NCBI GenBank assembly: GCA_007133205.1
Contig: SLND01000040.1
Span: forward strand, 1-59,064
Length of the DNA: 59,064 bases
Direction: 5' to 3'
Source: Natronospiraceae bacterium
GTDB lineage: Bacteria; Pseudomonadota; Gammaproteobacteria; Natronospirales; Natronospiraceae
Shown here: positions 50,470 to 57,699 of the stretch, one piece after another
How positions within the stretch are numbered: position 1 is the stretch's first letter
How the letters are laid out: each line of letters begins with the position of its first letter
The notes under the pieces: generated by a model
Told to the model about the DNA's origin: nothing
Seen by the model: the letters and a program-made list of their open reading frames with translations, nothing else
Database searches by the model: none
Position numbers and translations under genes: made by a program

Positions 50470-51717
50470 TTGTCTAAGCGTCGCGTGGTCGTCACCGGCC
50501 TGGGGATCGTATCCCCGGTGGGAAATTCCGTGGATGCCGCCTGGACCAACATTCTCGGCGGGAAGAGTGGAATCGGGCCCATCACCCGGTTCGACGTCGA
50601 GAAGTTTCCGACCCGGTTTGCCGGACAGGTGCAAGATTTCGATCCGGCGGAATACATCCCCGCACGTGACGCGCGGCGGATGGATCCCTTCATCCATTAC
50701 GGCATGGCGGCCTCGATCCAGGCCTTCCAGGATTCCGGCTACGAAGTCACCGAGGAGAACTCGGCGCGCGTCGGGGTGGCGGTAGGCTCCGGAATCGGCG
50801 GCCTGGATGGCATCGAGAGGGCACACCAGTCCTATCTCGACAACGGCGGTTGCAGGCGGATTTCGCCCTTCTTCGTGCCCGGGACGATCATCAACATGAT
50901 TTCGGGGAATATCTCGATCATGTACGGGCTGAAGGGGCCCAATCTGGCGCTGGTAACTGCCTGCACCACCGCGACCCACAATATCGGTGTTGCCGCGCGC
51001 GCCATTGCCCATGGCGATGCCGATGCCATGGTCGCGGGTGGGGCCGAGATGGGTACCACCCCGGTGGGCCTGGGCGGCTTCTGTGCGTCACGGGCACTGT
51101 CCACCCGCAATGACGATCCGGAAGGGGCAAGCCGGCCCTGGGATCGCGACCGGGATGGCTTTGTTCTTGGCGACGGCGCGGGCGTGGTGATGCTGGAGGA
51201 ATACGAAAGCGCGCGGAAACGCGGTGCCAATATCTATGCCGAACTTGCCGGCTTCGGCATGAGTGGAGATGCCCATCACATGACCGCCCCACCGGAAGAT
51301 GGTGAGGGCGGGCGCCGCTGCATGGCGAATGCCCTGGCCGACGGGGCCATTGATCCGTCCGAAGTGGACCACGTCAACGCGCACGGCACGTCCACCAAGC
51401 TGGGGGACGTGGCCGAAACGCGGGCACTCAAGGATCTGCTCGGGGAAGATCAGGCCAGGCGCGCAACGGTCACTTCCACCAAGTCCATGACCGGTCACCT
51501 GCTGGGGGCCGCGGGCGGCGTGGAAGCACTGTTCACCGTGCTGGCCATCCGGGACCAGGTAGCCCCGCCCACGATCAACCTGGACAATCCGGACGAGGGT
51601 TGTGACCTGGATTACGTTGCCAATGAGGCGCGGGAGGCCGACATCCGGGTGGCCCTGTCCAACTCCTTCGGTTTCGGGGGTACCAACGGAACCCTCGCAT
51701 TTCGAAGGCTCGACTGA
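50470..51717 (+). CDS. fabF: 3-oxoacyl-ACP synthase II
   Basis: FabF condenses malonyl-ACP with acyl-ACP in chain elongation. The 415-residue enzyme starts at a TTG (50470) with AGAGGTG upstream; the next in-frame ATG would cut off the conserved [15 protein letters not shown] start. The catalytic triad is Cys165 in [10 protein letters not shown], a His in [11 protein letters not shown] and a His in [14 protein letters not shown] 24-base palindrome follows, then pabB. Confidence 0.96.
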   Translation: MSKRRVVVTGLGIVSPVGNSVDAAWTNILGGKSGIGPITRFDVEKFPTRFAGQVQDFDPAEYIPARDARRMDPFIHYGMAASIQAFQDSGYEVTEENSARVGVAVGSGIGGLDGIERAHQSYLDNGGCRRISPFFVPGTIINMISGNISIMYGLKGPNLALVTACTTATHNIGVAARAIAHGDADAMVAGGAEMGTTPVGLGGFCASRALSTRNDDPEGASRPWDRDRDGFVLGDGAGVVMLEEYESARKRGANIYAELAGFGMSGDAHHMTAPPEDGEGGRRCMANALADGAIDPSEVDHVNAHGTSTKLGDVAETRALKDLLGEDQARRATVTSTKSMTGHLLGAAGGVEALFTVLAIRDQVAPPTINLDNPDEGCDLDYVANEAREADIRVALSNSFGFGGTNGTLAFRRLD

Positions 51718-51723
51718 ATGACA

Positions 51724-51747
51724 CCGGTGACGCGGCCGCGTCACCGG
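51724..51747 (+). terminator. Perfect 24-base palindrome after fabF
   Basis: CCGGTGACGCGG and its exact reverse complement CCGCGTCACCGG abut at 51724-51747, six bases after the fabF stop and ten before the pabB start. It can fold into a hairpin or bind a dimeric protein; there is no T run. It may modulate pabB expression from the fab transcript. Confidence 0.5.
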
Positions 51748-51757
51748 ACAGGCATTT

Positions 51758-53101
51758 ATGAGCGAACCGACGTATCTTGCACGTCGCCTGTCGTCGGTGC
51801 CCGACCTGCTGGCCGTGCACGAGACGGCTCCCGGGCGTTATCCCTTCCTGCTGGAAAGCGCCGCCCGCGGAACCTCGCAGGGTCGCCATTCCATTCTTTT
51901 CGCCTTCCCCGGAGAAGTCCTTGAATCCGATGGGGAAGGGGATTTCTTTGCTCGCCTCGACCAGGTCTGGCAGCAGGATGCCATCCCGGAATCCGGCCCG
52001 GGAGAGGTAGAGCTGCCGTTCACCGGTGGCTGGTTCCTGTTCCTCGCCTATGAAGCCGCCGGCATGGTGGAACCCACCCTGAATCTTCCGCGGGACCCGG
52101 AACAGTCCAGCGCGTGGGCGGTTCGAATACCCGCTGCCATTGTGGTGGATCATGCGGCCGAGGTGGCCTGGTTGATTAGCGAAGTGGATGATCCGGACCG
52201 GATCGCGCTCATGGCGGAAGATGTCGAGGCGGCCGGAAGGGGTCGCGCGGCCGTGCCCGGCAACCTCCTGAGGGAGCCTCTGCGGGAAGATCCGCCGGGA
52301 GATTATTGCGAGGCAGTGACATCTGCCAGGCGTTATATCCGGGACGGAGATGTGTTCCAGGCCAATCTGTCACGACGTTGGTCTGGGGAACTCGCAGCCG
52401 GCCTGGGACCGGCTGATGTCTACCGGCGCCTGCGCCAGAGCAATCCCGGGCCGTTTGCCGGCCTTGCCATTCACGGCGAGCGGGCGATCATTTCCTCTTC
52501 CCCGGAGCGGCTGGTCTCCCGTCGCGGTGGATGGGTCGACACCCGGCCGATTGCCGGCACCCGACCGCGAGGGGATGGCGAAGACCTGGACCAGGACCTG
52601 CGGCGCGAACTGATCGGACATCCCAAGGAACGGGCGGAACACATCATGCTGATTGACCTGGAACGAAATGACCTGGGACGGATCTGCGAACCCGGCTCGG
52701 TGGAAGCCAACGAATTGATGGTTCTCGAAACCTACGCGCATGTGCACCACATCGTCTCCAACGTTCGTGGTCGCCTGCGTTCCGGGGTCAGCCCGGGGGA
52801 TACCCTGCGCGCGGTGTTTCCGGGCGGTACCATTACCGGTTGCCCCAAGGTGCGTTGCATGGAGATCATTGGAGAACTCGAGGGGCGACCGCGCGGCGCC
52901 TATACGGGTGCCCTGGGTTACCTGAATCGGGATGGCAGCCTGGACAGCAATATCCTTATCCGGACGGTCGAAACCCGAGGCAGGAACGTGCAATTGCTGG
53001 CGGGCGCAGGCATTGTCGCCGATTCCATCCCTGATCGGGAGCTGGAGGAAACTCGGGCAAAGGCACGCGGCATGATCCTGGCCCTGCAGGACAGCGCATG
53101 A
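51758..53101 (+). CDS. pabB: Aminodeoxychorismate synthase component I
   Basis: PabB aminates chorismate to 4-amino-4-deoxychorismate for folate synthesis, with a glutaminase partner (PabA) that is not coded here. The 447-residue protein has the chorismate-binding domain: SARRYIRDGDVFQANLSRR near residue 190, ISSSPERLVS near 245, FPGGTITGCPKVRCMEIIGELEG, and TGALGYLNRDG. The motif that in classical PabB is PIKGT, with a Lys nucleophile, reads PIAGT at 264-268 (Ala266), as in anthranilate synthase. Its location before pabC and downstream of fabF fits the PabB clade seen in several gammaproteobacteria, so PabB is preferred to TrpE. It overlaps pabC by four bases. Confidence 0.88.
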   Translation: MSEPTYLARRLSSVPDLLAVHETAPGRYPFLLESAARGTSQGRHSILFAFPGEVLESDGEGDFFARLDQVWQQDAIPESGPGEVELPFTGGWFLFLAYEAAGMVEPTLNLPRDPEQSSAWAVRIPAAIVVDHAAEVAWLISEVDDPDRIALMAEDVEAAGRGRAAVPGNLLREPLREDPPGDYCEAVTSARRYIRDGDVFQANLSRRWSGELAAGLGPADVYRRLRQSNPGPFAGLAIHGERAIISSSPERLVSRRGGWVDTRPIAGTRPRGDGEDLDQDLRRELIGHPKERAEHIMLIDLERNDLGRICEPGSVEANELMVLETYAHVHHIVSNVRGRLRSGVSPGDTLRAVFPGGTITGCPKVRCMEIIGELEGRPRGAYTGALGYLNRDGSLDSNILIRTVETRGRNVQLLAGAGIVADSIPDRELEETRAKARGMILALQDSA

Positions 53102-53940
53102 GCGGATCGACATGGCTGGTAAACGGCGAGGCGGTTGCGAACGCCACGGAACTGGATCGCGGGCTGCAGTTCGGAGACGGCCTGTTCGAGACCATGCTGG
53201 CAAGGGGAGGGGAGGTCCCCTGGCTGGATCGTCACATGGAGCGCCTGGCGAAGGCCTGCGAAGTGCTGGACATTCCCTGTCCGGAGCGGGCCCGTATCGA
53301 GTCGGATCTGACTCGGCTGGATCTGCCCGAGGGGCCTGCGGTAGTGAAACTGATGGTCACGGCGGGCCCGGGTGGGCGCGGCTATGCACGGCCGGGCCAG
53401 GTCAGACCGACTCGGCATCTGGCGGTATTTCCCTTTCCAGAACGCCCGGAACGGCTTTCCCTGGTGTGGTGTCGCCAACGCCTGGCCCTTCAGCCTGCGC
53501 TTGCCGGCCTCAAGCATCTGAACCGACTTGAGCAGGTTCTGGCGCGCAGGGAAGTGGATGCCATGGGGGCCGATGAGGGCCTGATGCGCGATACCATGGA
53601 TCGTGTCGTAGAAGCAGTGGCAGCCAATCTGTTCGTGGTCCGATCGGGCCGATTGGAAACGCCGTCACTGGAGCAGTGCGGTGTCGCGGGGTTGATGCGG
53701 GAGGCGGTCCTGGAAACCGCGCGCAATCTTGGAATCGATGCGCAGATAACGGATATTTCAGCCGAGGACATACTGTCGGCTGATGAAGTGTTCCTGACCA
53801 ATTCCCTTATGGGAATACGTCCGGTGAAGGAACTGAAGGACACGACGGGTTCGCTGCCTTCAGTGGAATGGGATCGTGAAGCGGGACTGGTGACTCGCGA
53901 ATTGCAACAGGCCAGTTGCTGGCCTCTGGGAGAATACTGA
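53098..53940 (+). CDS. pabC: Aminodeoxychorismate lyase
   Basis: PabC removes pyruvate from aminodeoxychorismate to give p-aminobenzoate, using PLP. The 280-residue fold-type IV enzyme has DRGLQFGDGLFETM near residue 20, HMERLAKACEVL, the PLP-Lys region LKHLNRLEQVLARRE, and VFLTNSLMGIRPVKEL. It starts at an ATG overlapping the pabB end, so the two are translated together. mltG follows by four bases. Confidence 0.94.
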   Translation: MSGSTWLVNGEAVANATELDRGLQFGDGLFETMLARGGEVPWLDRHMERLAKACEVLDIPCPERARIESDLTRLDLPEGPAVVKLMVTAGPGGRGYARPGQVRPTRHLAVFPFPERPERLSLVWCRQRLALQPALAGLKHLNRLEQVLARREVDAMGADEGLMRDTMDRVVEAVAANLFVVRSGRLETPSLEQCGVAGLMREAVLETARNLGIDAQITDISAEDILSADEVFLTNSLMGIRPVKELKDTTGSLPSVEWDREAGLVTRELQQASCWPLGEY

Positions 53941-53944
53941 AATC

Positions 53945-54988
53945 ATGTGGCGGAAATGGATTCCACTGGTGTTGCTTGTTCCTGCCTTGCTGGTGGCCGC
54001 CCTGCTTTGGCGGGAATGGCAGCTGGTCACGACCGAGCCGCTGGCGCTGACCGAAGCCCGGACCATGGAAGTGGAGCGGGGCGACAGTCTTCATCGGGTC
54101 GCCCGCAGGCTTGAGAACGAGGGTATCCTCGCCAATGCGGACCGGGTCCGGTATTGGGCCCGGCTGAGCGGGCGGGGTGATGAAATCCGTCGCGGGGAAT
54201 ATCGCCTGGAACCGGGCATGACCCTGCCGGAACTGGTGGACAAGCTCGAACGGGGTGAGGTGGTGCAGTACCGCTTCACCATGGTGGAAGGCTGGACCGT
54301 ACGAAGGCTCCTTGAGGCACTGGGCGAGCACGAGGCGGTGAAAACCACGCTGGGGGACGTCGACGAGACCGAGCTGATGCCCCTGCTGGGTTATCCGGAA
54401 TGGCACGCGGAGGGCTGGTTCCTGCCCGACACCTACAGTTTCCCGCGCGGCACCACGGACCGGGAATTGCTGTCGAAGGCCCATCGGGCGATGCGGGACA
54501 CGCTGGAGGAAACCTGGGAAGCCAGGCAGATGGGCCTGCCCCTGGAAGAGCCCTATGAAGCGCTGATCCTTGCCTCCATCATCGAACGGGAAACCGGTGC
54601 CCCGCATGAACGGGAACGGGTCGCGGGGGTATTCATCCGGCGGCTGCAGCAGAACATGCGCCTGCAGACCGATCCCACGGTGATCTATGGCCTGGATCCG
54701 GATGACTTCGATGGTCGCCTGAGGTACCGGCACCTGCGTACCGATACGCCATACAACACCTATACCCGCCATGGGCTGCCGCCGACCCCGATTGCCTTGC
54801 CGGGGAGAGAATCCATTCGCGCGGCAGTGAACCCCGATGATTCGGAATACCTGTACTTCGTGTCCCGCGGGGATGGCACTCACCATTTCTCCCGGACTCT
54901 GGAAGAACACAATCGTGCGGTTCAAAAATACCAGCTTGGTCAGGAAATCGAGCTTGAAGCACCGCGGGAGGAATCGAACGGTGACTGA
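53945..54988 (+). CDS. mltG: Endolytic murein transglycosylase
   Basis: MltG (YceG) cuts nascent glycan strands and is thought to set their length. The 347-residue protein has an N-terminal membrane helix (residues 5-20), a LysM-like domain, and the catalytic region ALILASIIERETGAPHERERVAGVFIRRLQQNMRLQTDPTVIYGL, where Glu in IIERET is the catalytic residue. YNTYTRHGLPPTPIALPGRESIRAA is also typical. pabC-mltG-tmk is the same order as in E. coli. Confidence 0.95.
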   Translation: MWRKWIPLVLLVPALLVAALLWREWQLVTTEPLALTEARTMEVERGDSLHRVARRLENEGILANADRVRYWARLSGRGDEIRRGEYRLEPGMTLPELVDKLERGEVVQYRFTMVEGWTVRRLLEALGEHEAVKTTLGDVDETELMPLLGYPEWHAEGWFLPDTYSFPRGTTDRELLSKAHRAMRDTLEETWEARQMGLPLEEPYEALILASIIERETGAPHERERVAGVFIRRLQQNMRLQTDPTVIYGLDPDDFDGRLRYRHLRTDTPYNTYTRHGLPPTPIALPGRESIRAAVNPDDSEYLYFVSRGDGTHHFSRTLEEHNRAVQKYQLGQEIELEAPREESNGD

Positions 54989-55637
54989 GCCGGGTCGTTT
55001 CATTACCGTCGAAGGCGGCGAGGGCGTGGGCAAGTCCTCCAGTATCGAATATCTGCGCGAGTTTCTCGCAGCACGTGGAATCAAGGTTCACGTCACGCGC
55101 GAGCCGGGCGGCACGGCGCTTGCGGAAGCGATTCGAGGCCTGCTCAAGAACCCTGACATGCAGGTCGATGCCAAGGCGGAGCTGCTTTTGATCTTTGCCG
55201 CACGAGCCAGTCACCTGGAAGAAGTCGTGCGCCCGCGGCTGGCCGCCGGCGAATGGGTCCTCTGTGACCGATTCACCGATGCCACCCATGTCTATCAGGG
55301 ACTGGGCCGGGGCCTGGGCACGGAGCCGGTTGCCTGGCTGGAAGACTGGGTCCAGGGCGCCTTGCGGCCGGACCTGACGCTGTTGCTGGATGCCCCGGTG
55401 GATGTGGGATTTCAGCGCGCCGATCGCCGTGGTGCACGCGATCGTTTCGAACAGGAAGCACTGGATTTTTTCGAACAGGTACGGTCAGGCTACCTGGAAC
55501 GGGCCAGGCTGGACCCAGACAGAATTCGGGTCATTGACGCCGCGCGCGAGCCCGAACAGGTGCAATTCTCCATCGAGGCAGTGCTTGCCAGTTGGCTTCA
55601 ACAGCTCCGGAAGGATCCGGCGTCGGGGTCACCATGA
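54981..55637 (+). CDS. tmk: Thymidylate kinase
   Basis: Tmk phosphorylates dTMP to dTDP. The 218-residue enzyme starts at a GTG overlapping mltG by eight bases, with GGAGG upstream. It has the P-loop VEGGEGVGKSS (residues 10-20), CDRFTDATHVYQG with the DR motif, and a lid RADRRGARDRFEQ. The order mltG-tmk-holB is as in E. coli. Longer in-frame starts only read through mltG. Confidence 0.95.
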   Translation: MTEPGRFITVEGGEGVGKSSSIEYLREFLAARGIKVHVTREPGGTALAEAIRGLLKNPDMQVDAKAELLLIFAARASHLEEVVRPRLAAGEWVLCDRFTDATHVYQGLGRGLGTEPVAWLEDWVQGALRPDLTLLLDAPVDVGFQRADRRGARDRFEQEALDFFEQVRSGYLERARLDPDRIRVIDAAREPEQVQFSIEAVLASWLQQLRKDPASGSP

Positions 55638-56680
55638 GCGATGATGGGATGAAAGAAGAGCCGGGGGTCGATCGCGAGAACGTTTCCGCGCCACTCCCCT
55701 GGCATGTTGATGCCTGGGATGCGGTCGTCCGGCGGCGGGCGACAGGGCGCATGCCCCACGCCCTGTTGATTAGCGGTCCGGCAGGCCTGGGAAAGACCGA
55801 TTTCGGACGGGCCCTGGCAAAGGCGGTACATTGCCGACAGGCAAGTGGCGAGGCCACAGCCTGCGGAAACTGCCCCGAATGCCGACAATTCGAGGCAGGA
55901 AGCCTGCCGGACTGGCTGGAACTGGGGGTGCCACCCAAGAAGAAATACATCGCGGTGGACCAGATTCGGGAACTGGGACACTGGTTTTCGCTGACACCGG
56001 CCGGGGGCGGTGGCCGCATCGCGCTGATCCAGCCGGCCGAGCGCATGACCACCGAAGCAGCCAACAGTCTTCTCAAGACCCTTGAGGAACCACCCCCCGG
56101 CAGCCTCCTGATGCTGATTGCCGATATGCCGGGCCGTCTGCCCGCGACCGTGCGTAGTCGCTGTCAGCAGGTACAGATGAAGCGGCCCGACCGGAAAACA
56201 GCCCTGGAATGGCTGGAGCAGGGTCCCGGTGTGAGTGACGACTGGCCGGCATTGCTCGACCTCGCAGGAGGTTCACCACTCCGGGCAGTAAGGCTGCGGG
56301 AACAGGGGGCCCTGGAACGGGCGCGCAAGGGCAGCCGTCAGCTGATTGACATTGCCAACGGTCGGGAATCGGTGATCCAGGTGGCCGCGGACTGGGTGAA
56401 ACAGGGCCTGGCCGAAAGCCTGCAATGGTGGGCAGTGTGGCTGGAGAACCTGGTACGGCGGGGTCAGGCCGGCGCCGGCCATGGCGGCAGCCTCCTGGAA
56501 GAGCGAGCCGAGGATTTGCAAAAACTCGAGGCGCGCATAGACTGGAAGGCAGTCCACGAATTGATCGCCATGATCCGGGCCGCGGAGCGACGCCTGGAAA
56601 GCGCCAATGCCGAGTTGCTGGCCGAGTCCCTGTTGCGCCAGTGGGTTCGGGCAAACAGCACGCAAGCGGAGAACGGGTAA
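55634..56680 (+). CDS. holB: DNA polymerase III subunit delta'
   Basis: HolB is part of the clamp loader. The 348-residue protein has a Walker A GPAGLGKT (48-55) and a zinc finger of four Cys (67, 77, 80, 83 in CRQ...CGNCPEC). It also has LLKTLEEPPPGSLLMLI and an SRC motif (RSRCQQ), as in clamp-loader subunits. The C-terminal domain is shorter on motifs. It overlaps tmk by four bases and the PilZ gene by one. Confidence 0.94.
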   Translation: MSDDGMKEEPGVDRENVSAPLPWHVDAWDAVVRRRATGRMPHALLISGPAGLGKTDFGRALAKAVHCRQASGEATACGNCPECRQFEAGSLPDWLELGVPPKKKYIAVDQIRELGHWFSLTPAGGGGRIALIQPAERMTTEAANSLLKTLEEPPPGSLLMLIADMPGRLPATVRSRCQQVQMKRPDRKTALEWLEQGPGVSDDWPALLDLAGGSPLRAVRLREQGALERARKGSRQLIDIANGRESVIQVAADWVKQGLAESLQWWAVWLENLVRRGQAGAGHGGSLLEERAEDLQKLEARIDWKAVHELIAMIRAAERRLESANAELLAESLLRQWVRANSTQAENG

Positions 56681-57033
56681 TGAATGCAGCCAAGGGACCC
56701 CAGCAGGGAATTCTGACCCTGACCATCAAGGACAAGAGCGCCCTGTATGCGGCCTACATGCCCCATATCAAGAATGGCGGCATTTTCATCCCCACCAACA
56801 AGGAATACAAACTGGGGGACGAAGTGTTTCTCCTGCTTACGTTGATGGACGACTCCGAACGCATGCCGGTGCCCGGCAAGGTAATCTGGATAACACCCAA
56901 GGGTGCCGGTGGAAAGCGGGCCGCAGGCATCGGTGTCCAGTTCTCGAACAAGGACGGGGGACAGACCCAGAAGAAGATTGAAACCTACCTGGCAGGCGCA
57001 CTCAACTCGGATCGGCCCACGCATACCATGTAA
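56680..57033 (+). CDS. pilZ: PilZ domain protein
   Basis: The 117-residue protein is a single PilZ domain of the type IV pilus-associated form, which is often coded directly after holB in gammaproteobacteria. Such forms often lack the RxxxR and D/NxSxxG c-di-GMP residues: here the N-terminal RxxxR is not seen, and the region reads IKNGGIFIPTNKEYKLGDEVFLLLTL. It may act in pilus assembly through PilB/FimX contacts rather than by binding c-di-GMP. The ATG at 56680 overlaps the holB stop. It is convergent with the thioesterase gene. Confidence 0.9.
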   Translation: MNAAKGPQQGILTLTIKDKSALYAAYMPHIKNGGIFIPTNKEYKLGDEVFLLLTLMDDSERMPVPGKVIWITPKGAGGKRAAGIGVQFSNKDGGQTQKKIETYLAGALNSDRPTHTM

Positions 57034-57135
57034 CCATTCAGGCCCGGTTCACACCAGGCTGGCCACACAAGAGGCAACTCCAGTCAGCGCCATCCTGAGT
57101 TTGCCGACGACGAGTCGCAAGACCCGTCATCCGCG

Positions 57136-57151
57136 GGGTGATGTCACCCCT
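57136..57151. terminator. Small hairpin between convergent pilZ and thioesterase genes
   Basis: GGGGTGA and TCACCCC pair across a TG loop at 57136-57151, with no T run. The element includes the thioesterase stop codon. It could help end both transcripts. Confidence 0.3.
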
Positions 57152-57599
57152 TCTGCTTTCCGGTGGGGCGGCCATCGGGGTCCTTGGAGGGTTGAGCGTC
57201 CTTTCCGGTGCCGGGCACCGGGCGGGGCCGTCCATCCAGATCGATATGCACGTAGGTGATGGACGCCGTTGCGGTGCGGACATGGCGGGCCACGCCCCCA
57301 TCATTCCTTTCCGAGAAAACGGTCACATGGACCGTGATCGAGGTGTTACCCACCTTGTCGATATCGCAATAGAAGGAAACCACATCGCCCACGAATACCG
57401 GACGCAGGAACTTCACGTCATTGACGGCCACGGTCACCACGCGTCCGGCAGCCCGCCGATAGGCCAGGATGGCGCCGGCAACGTCCGCATGGGACATGAT
57501 CCAGCCGCCGAAGATATCTCCCAGGCCGTTGGTGTCCTTGGGCATGGCCAGGGTACGGACAGCGGCTTCACGATCTTGTGGCGGATCTTCCCAGTACAT
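57144..57599 (-). CDS. Acyl-CoA thioesterase (YciA-like, hotdog fold)
   Basis: The 151-residue hotdog-fold enzyme should hydrolyse acyl-CoA. It has the YciA-type run MPKDTNGLGDIFGGWIMSHADVAGA near residue 18, with the catalytic Asp in the helix, and VNDVKFLRPVFVGDVVSFYCD. The C-terminus is a disordered Pro/Lys/Gly tail. The ATG at 57599 has AAGGA seven bases upstream; an earlier in-frame start adds 31 non-matching residues. It follows the FadJ-like gene on the same strand after 100 bases, which fits a role in acyl-CoA turnover. Confidence 0.9.
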   Translation of the reverse strand: MYWEDPPQDREAAVRTLAMPKDTNGLGDIFGGWIMSHADVAGAILAYRRAAGRVVTVAVNDVKFLRPVFVGDVVSFYCDIDKVGNTSITVHVTVFSERNDGGVARHVRTATASITYVHIDLDGRPRPVPGTGKDAQPSKDPDGRPTGKQKG

Positions 57600-57657
57600 G
57601 GCGTATTCCTTCTTGCTGACTTGATTTGATGGCGGGAGCGGCCTGTCCGGCGTGAGG

Positions 57658-57686
57658 GCAGGGGCCGGATTGACCCGGCCCCCTGC
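57658..57686 (-). terminator. Hairpin after the fadB/fadJ-type gene
   Basis: GGGGCCGG (57661-57668) pairs with CCGGCCCC (57675-57682) over a six-base loop, with outer GCAG/CTGC pairing and one bulge. It lies between the FadJ-type stop (57700) and the thioesterase start, without a T run on the minus strand. Confidence 0.4.
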
Positions 57687-57699
57687 GGTCACTTCCCGC

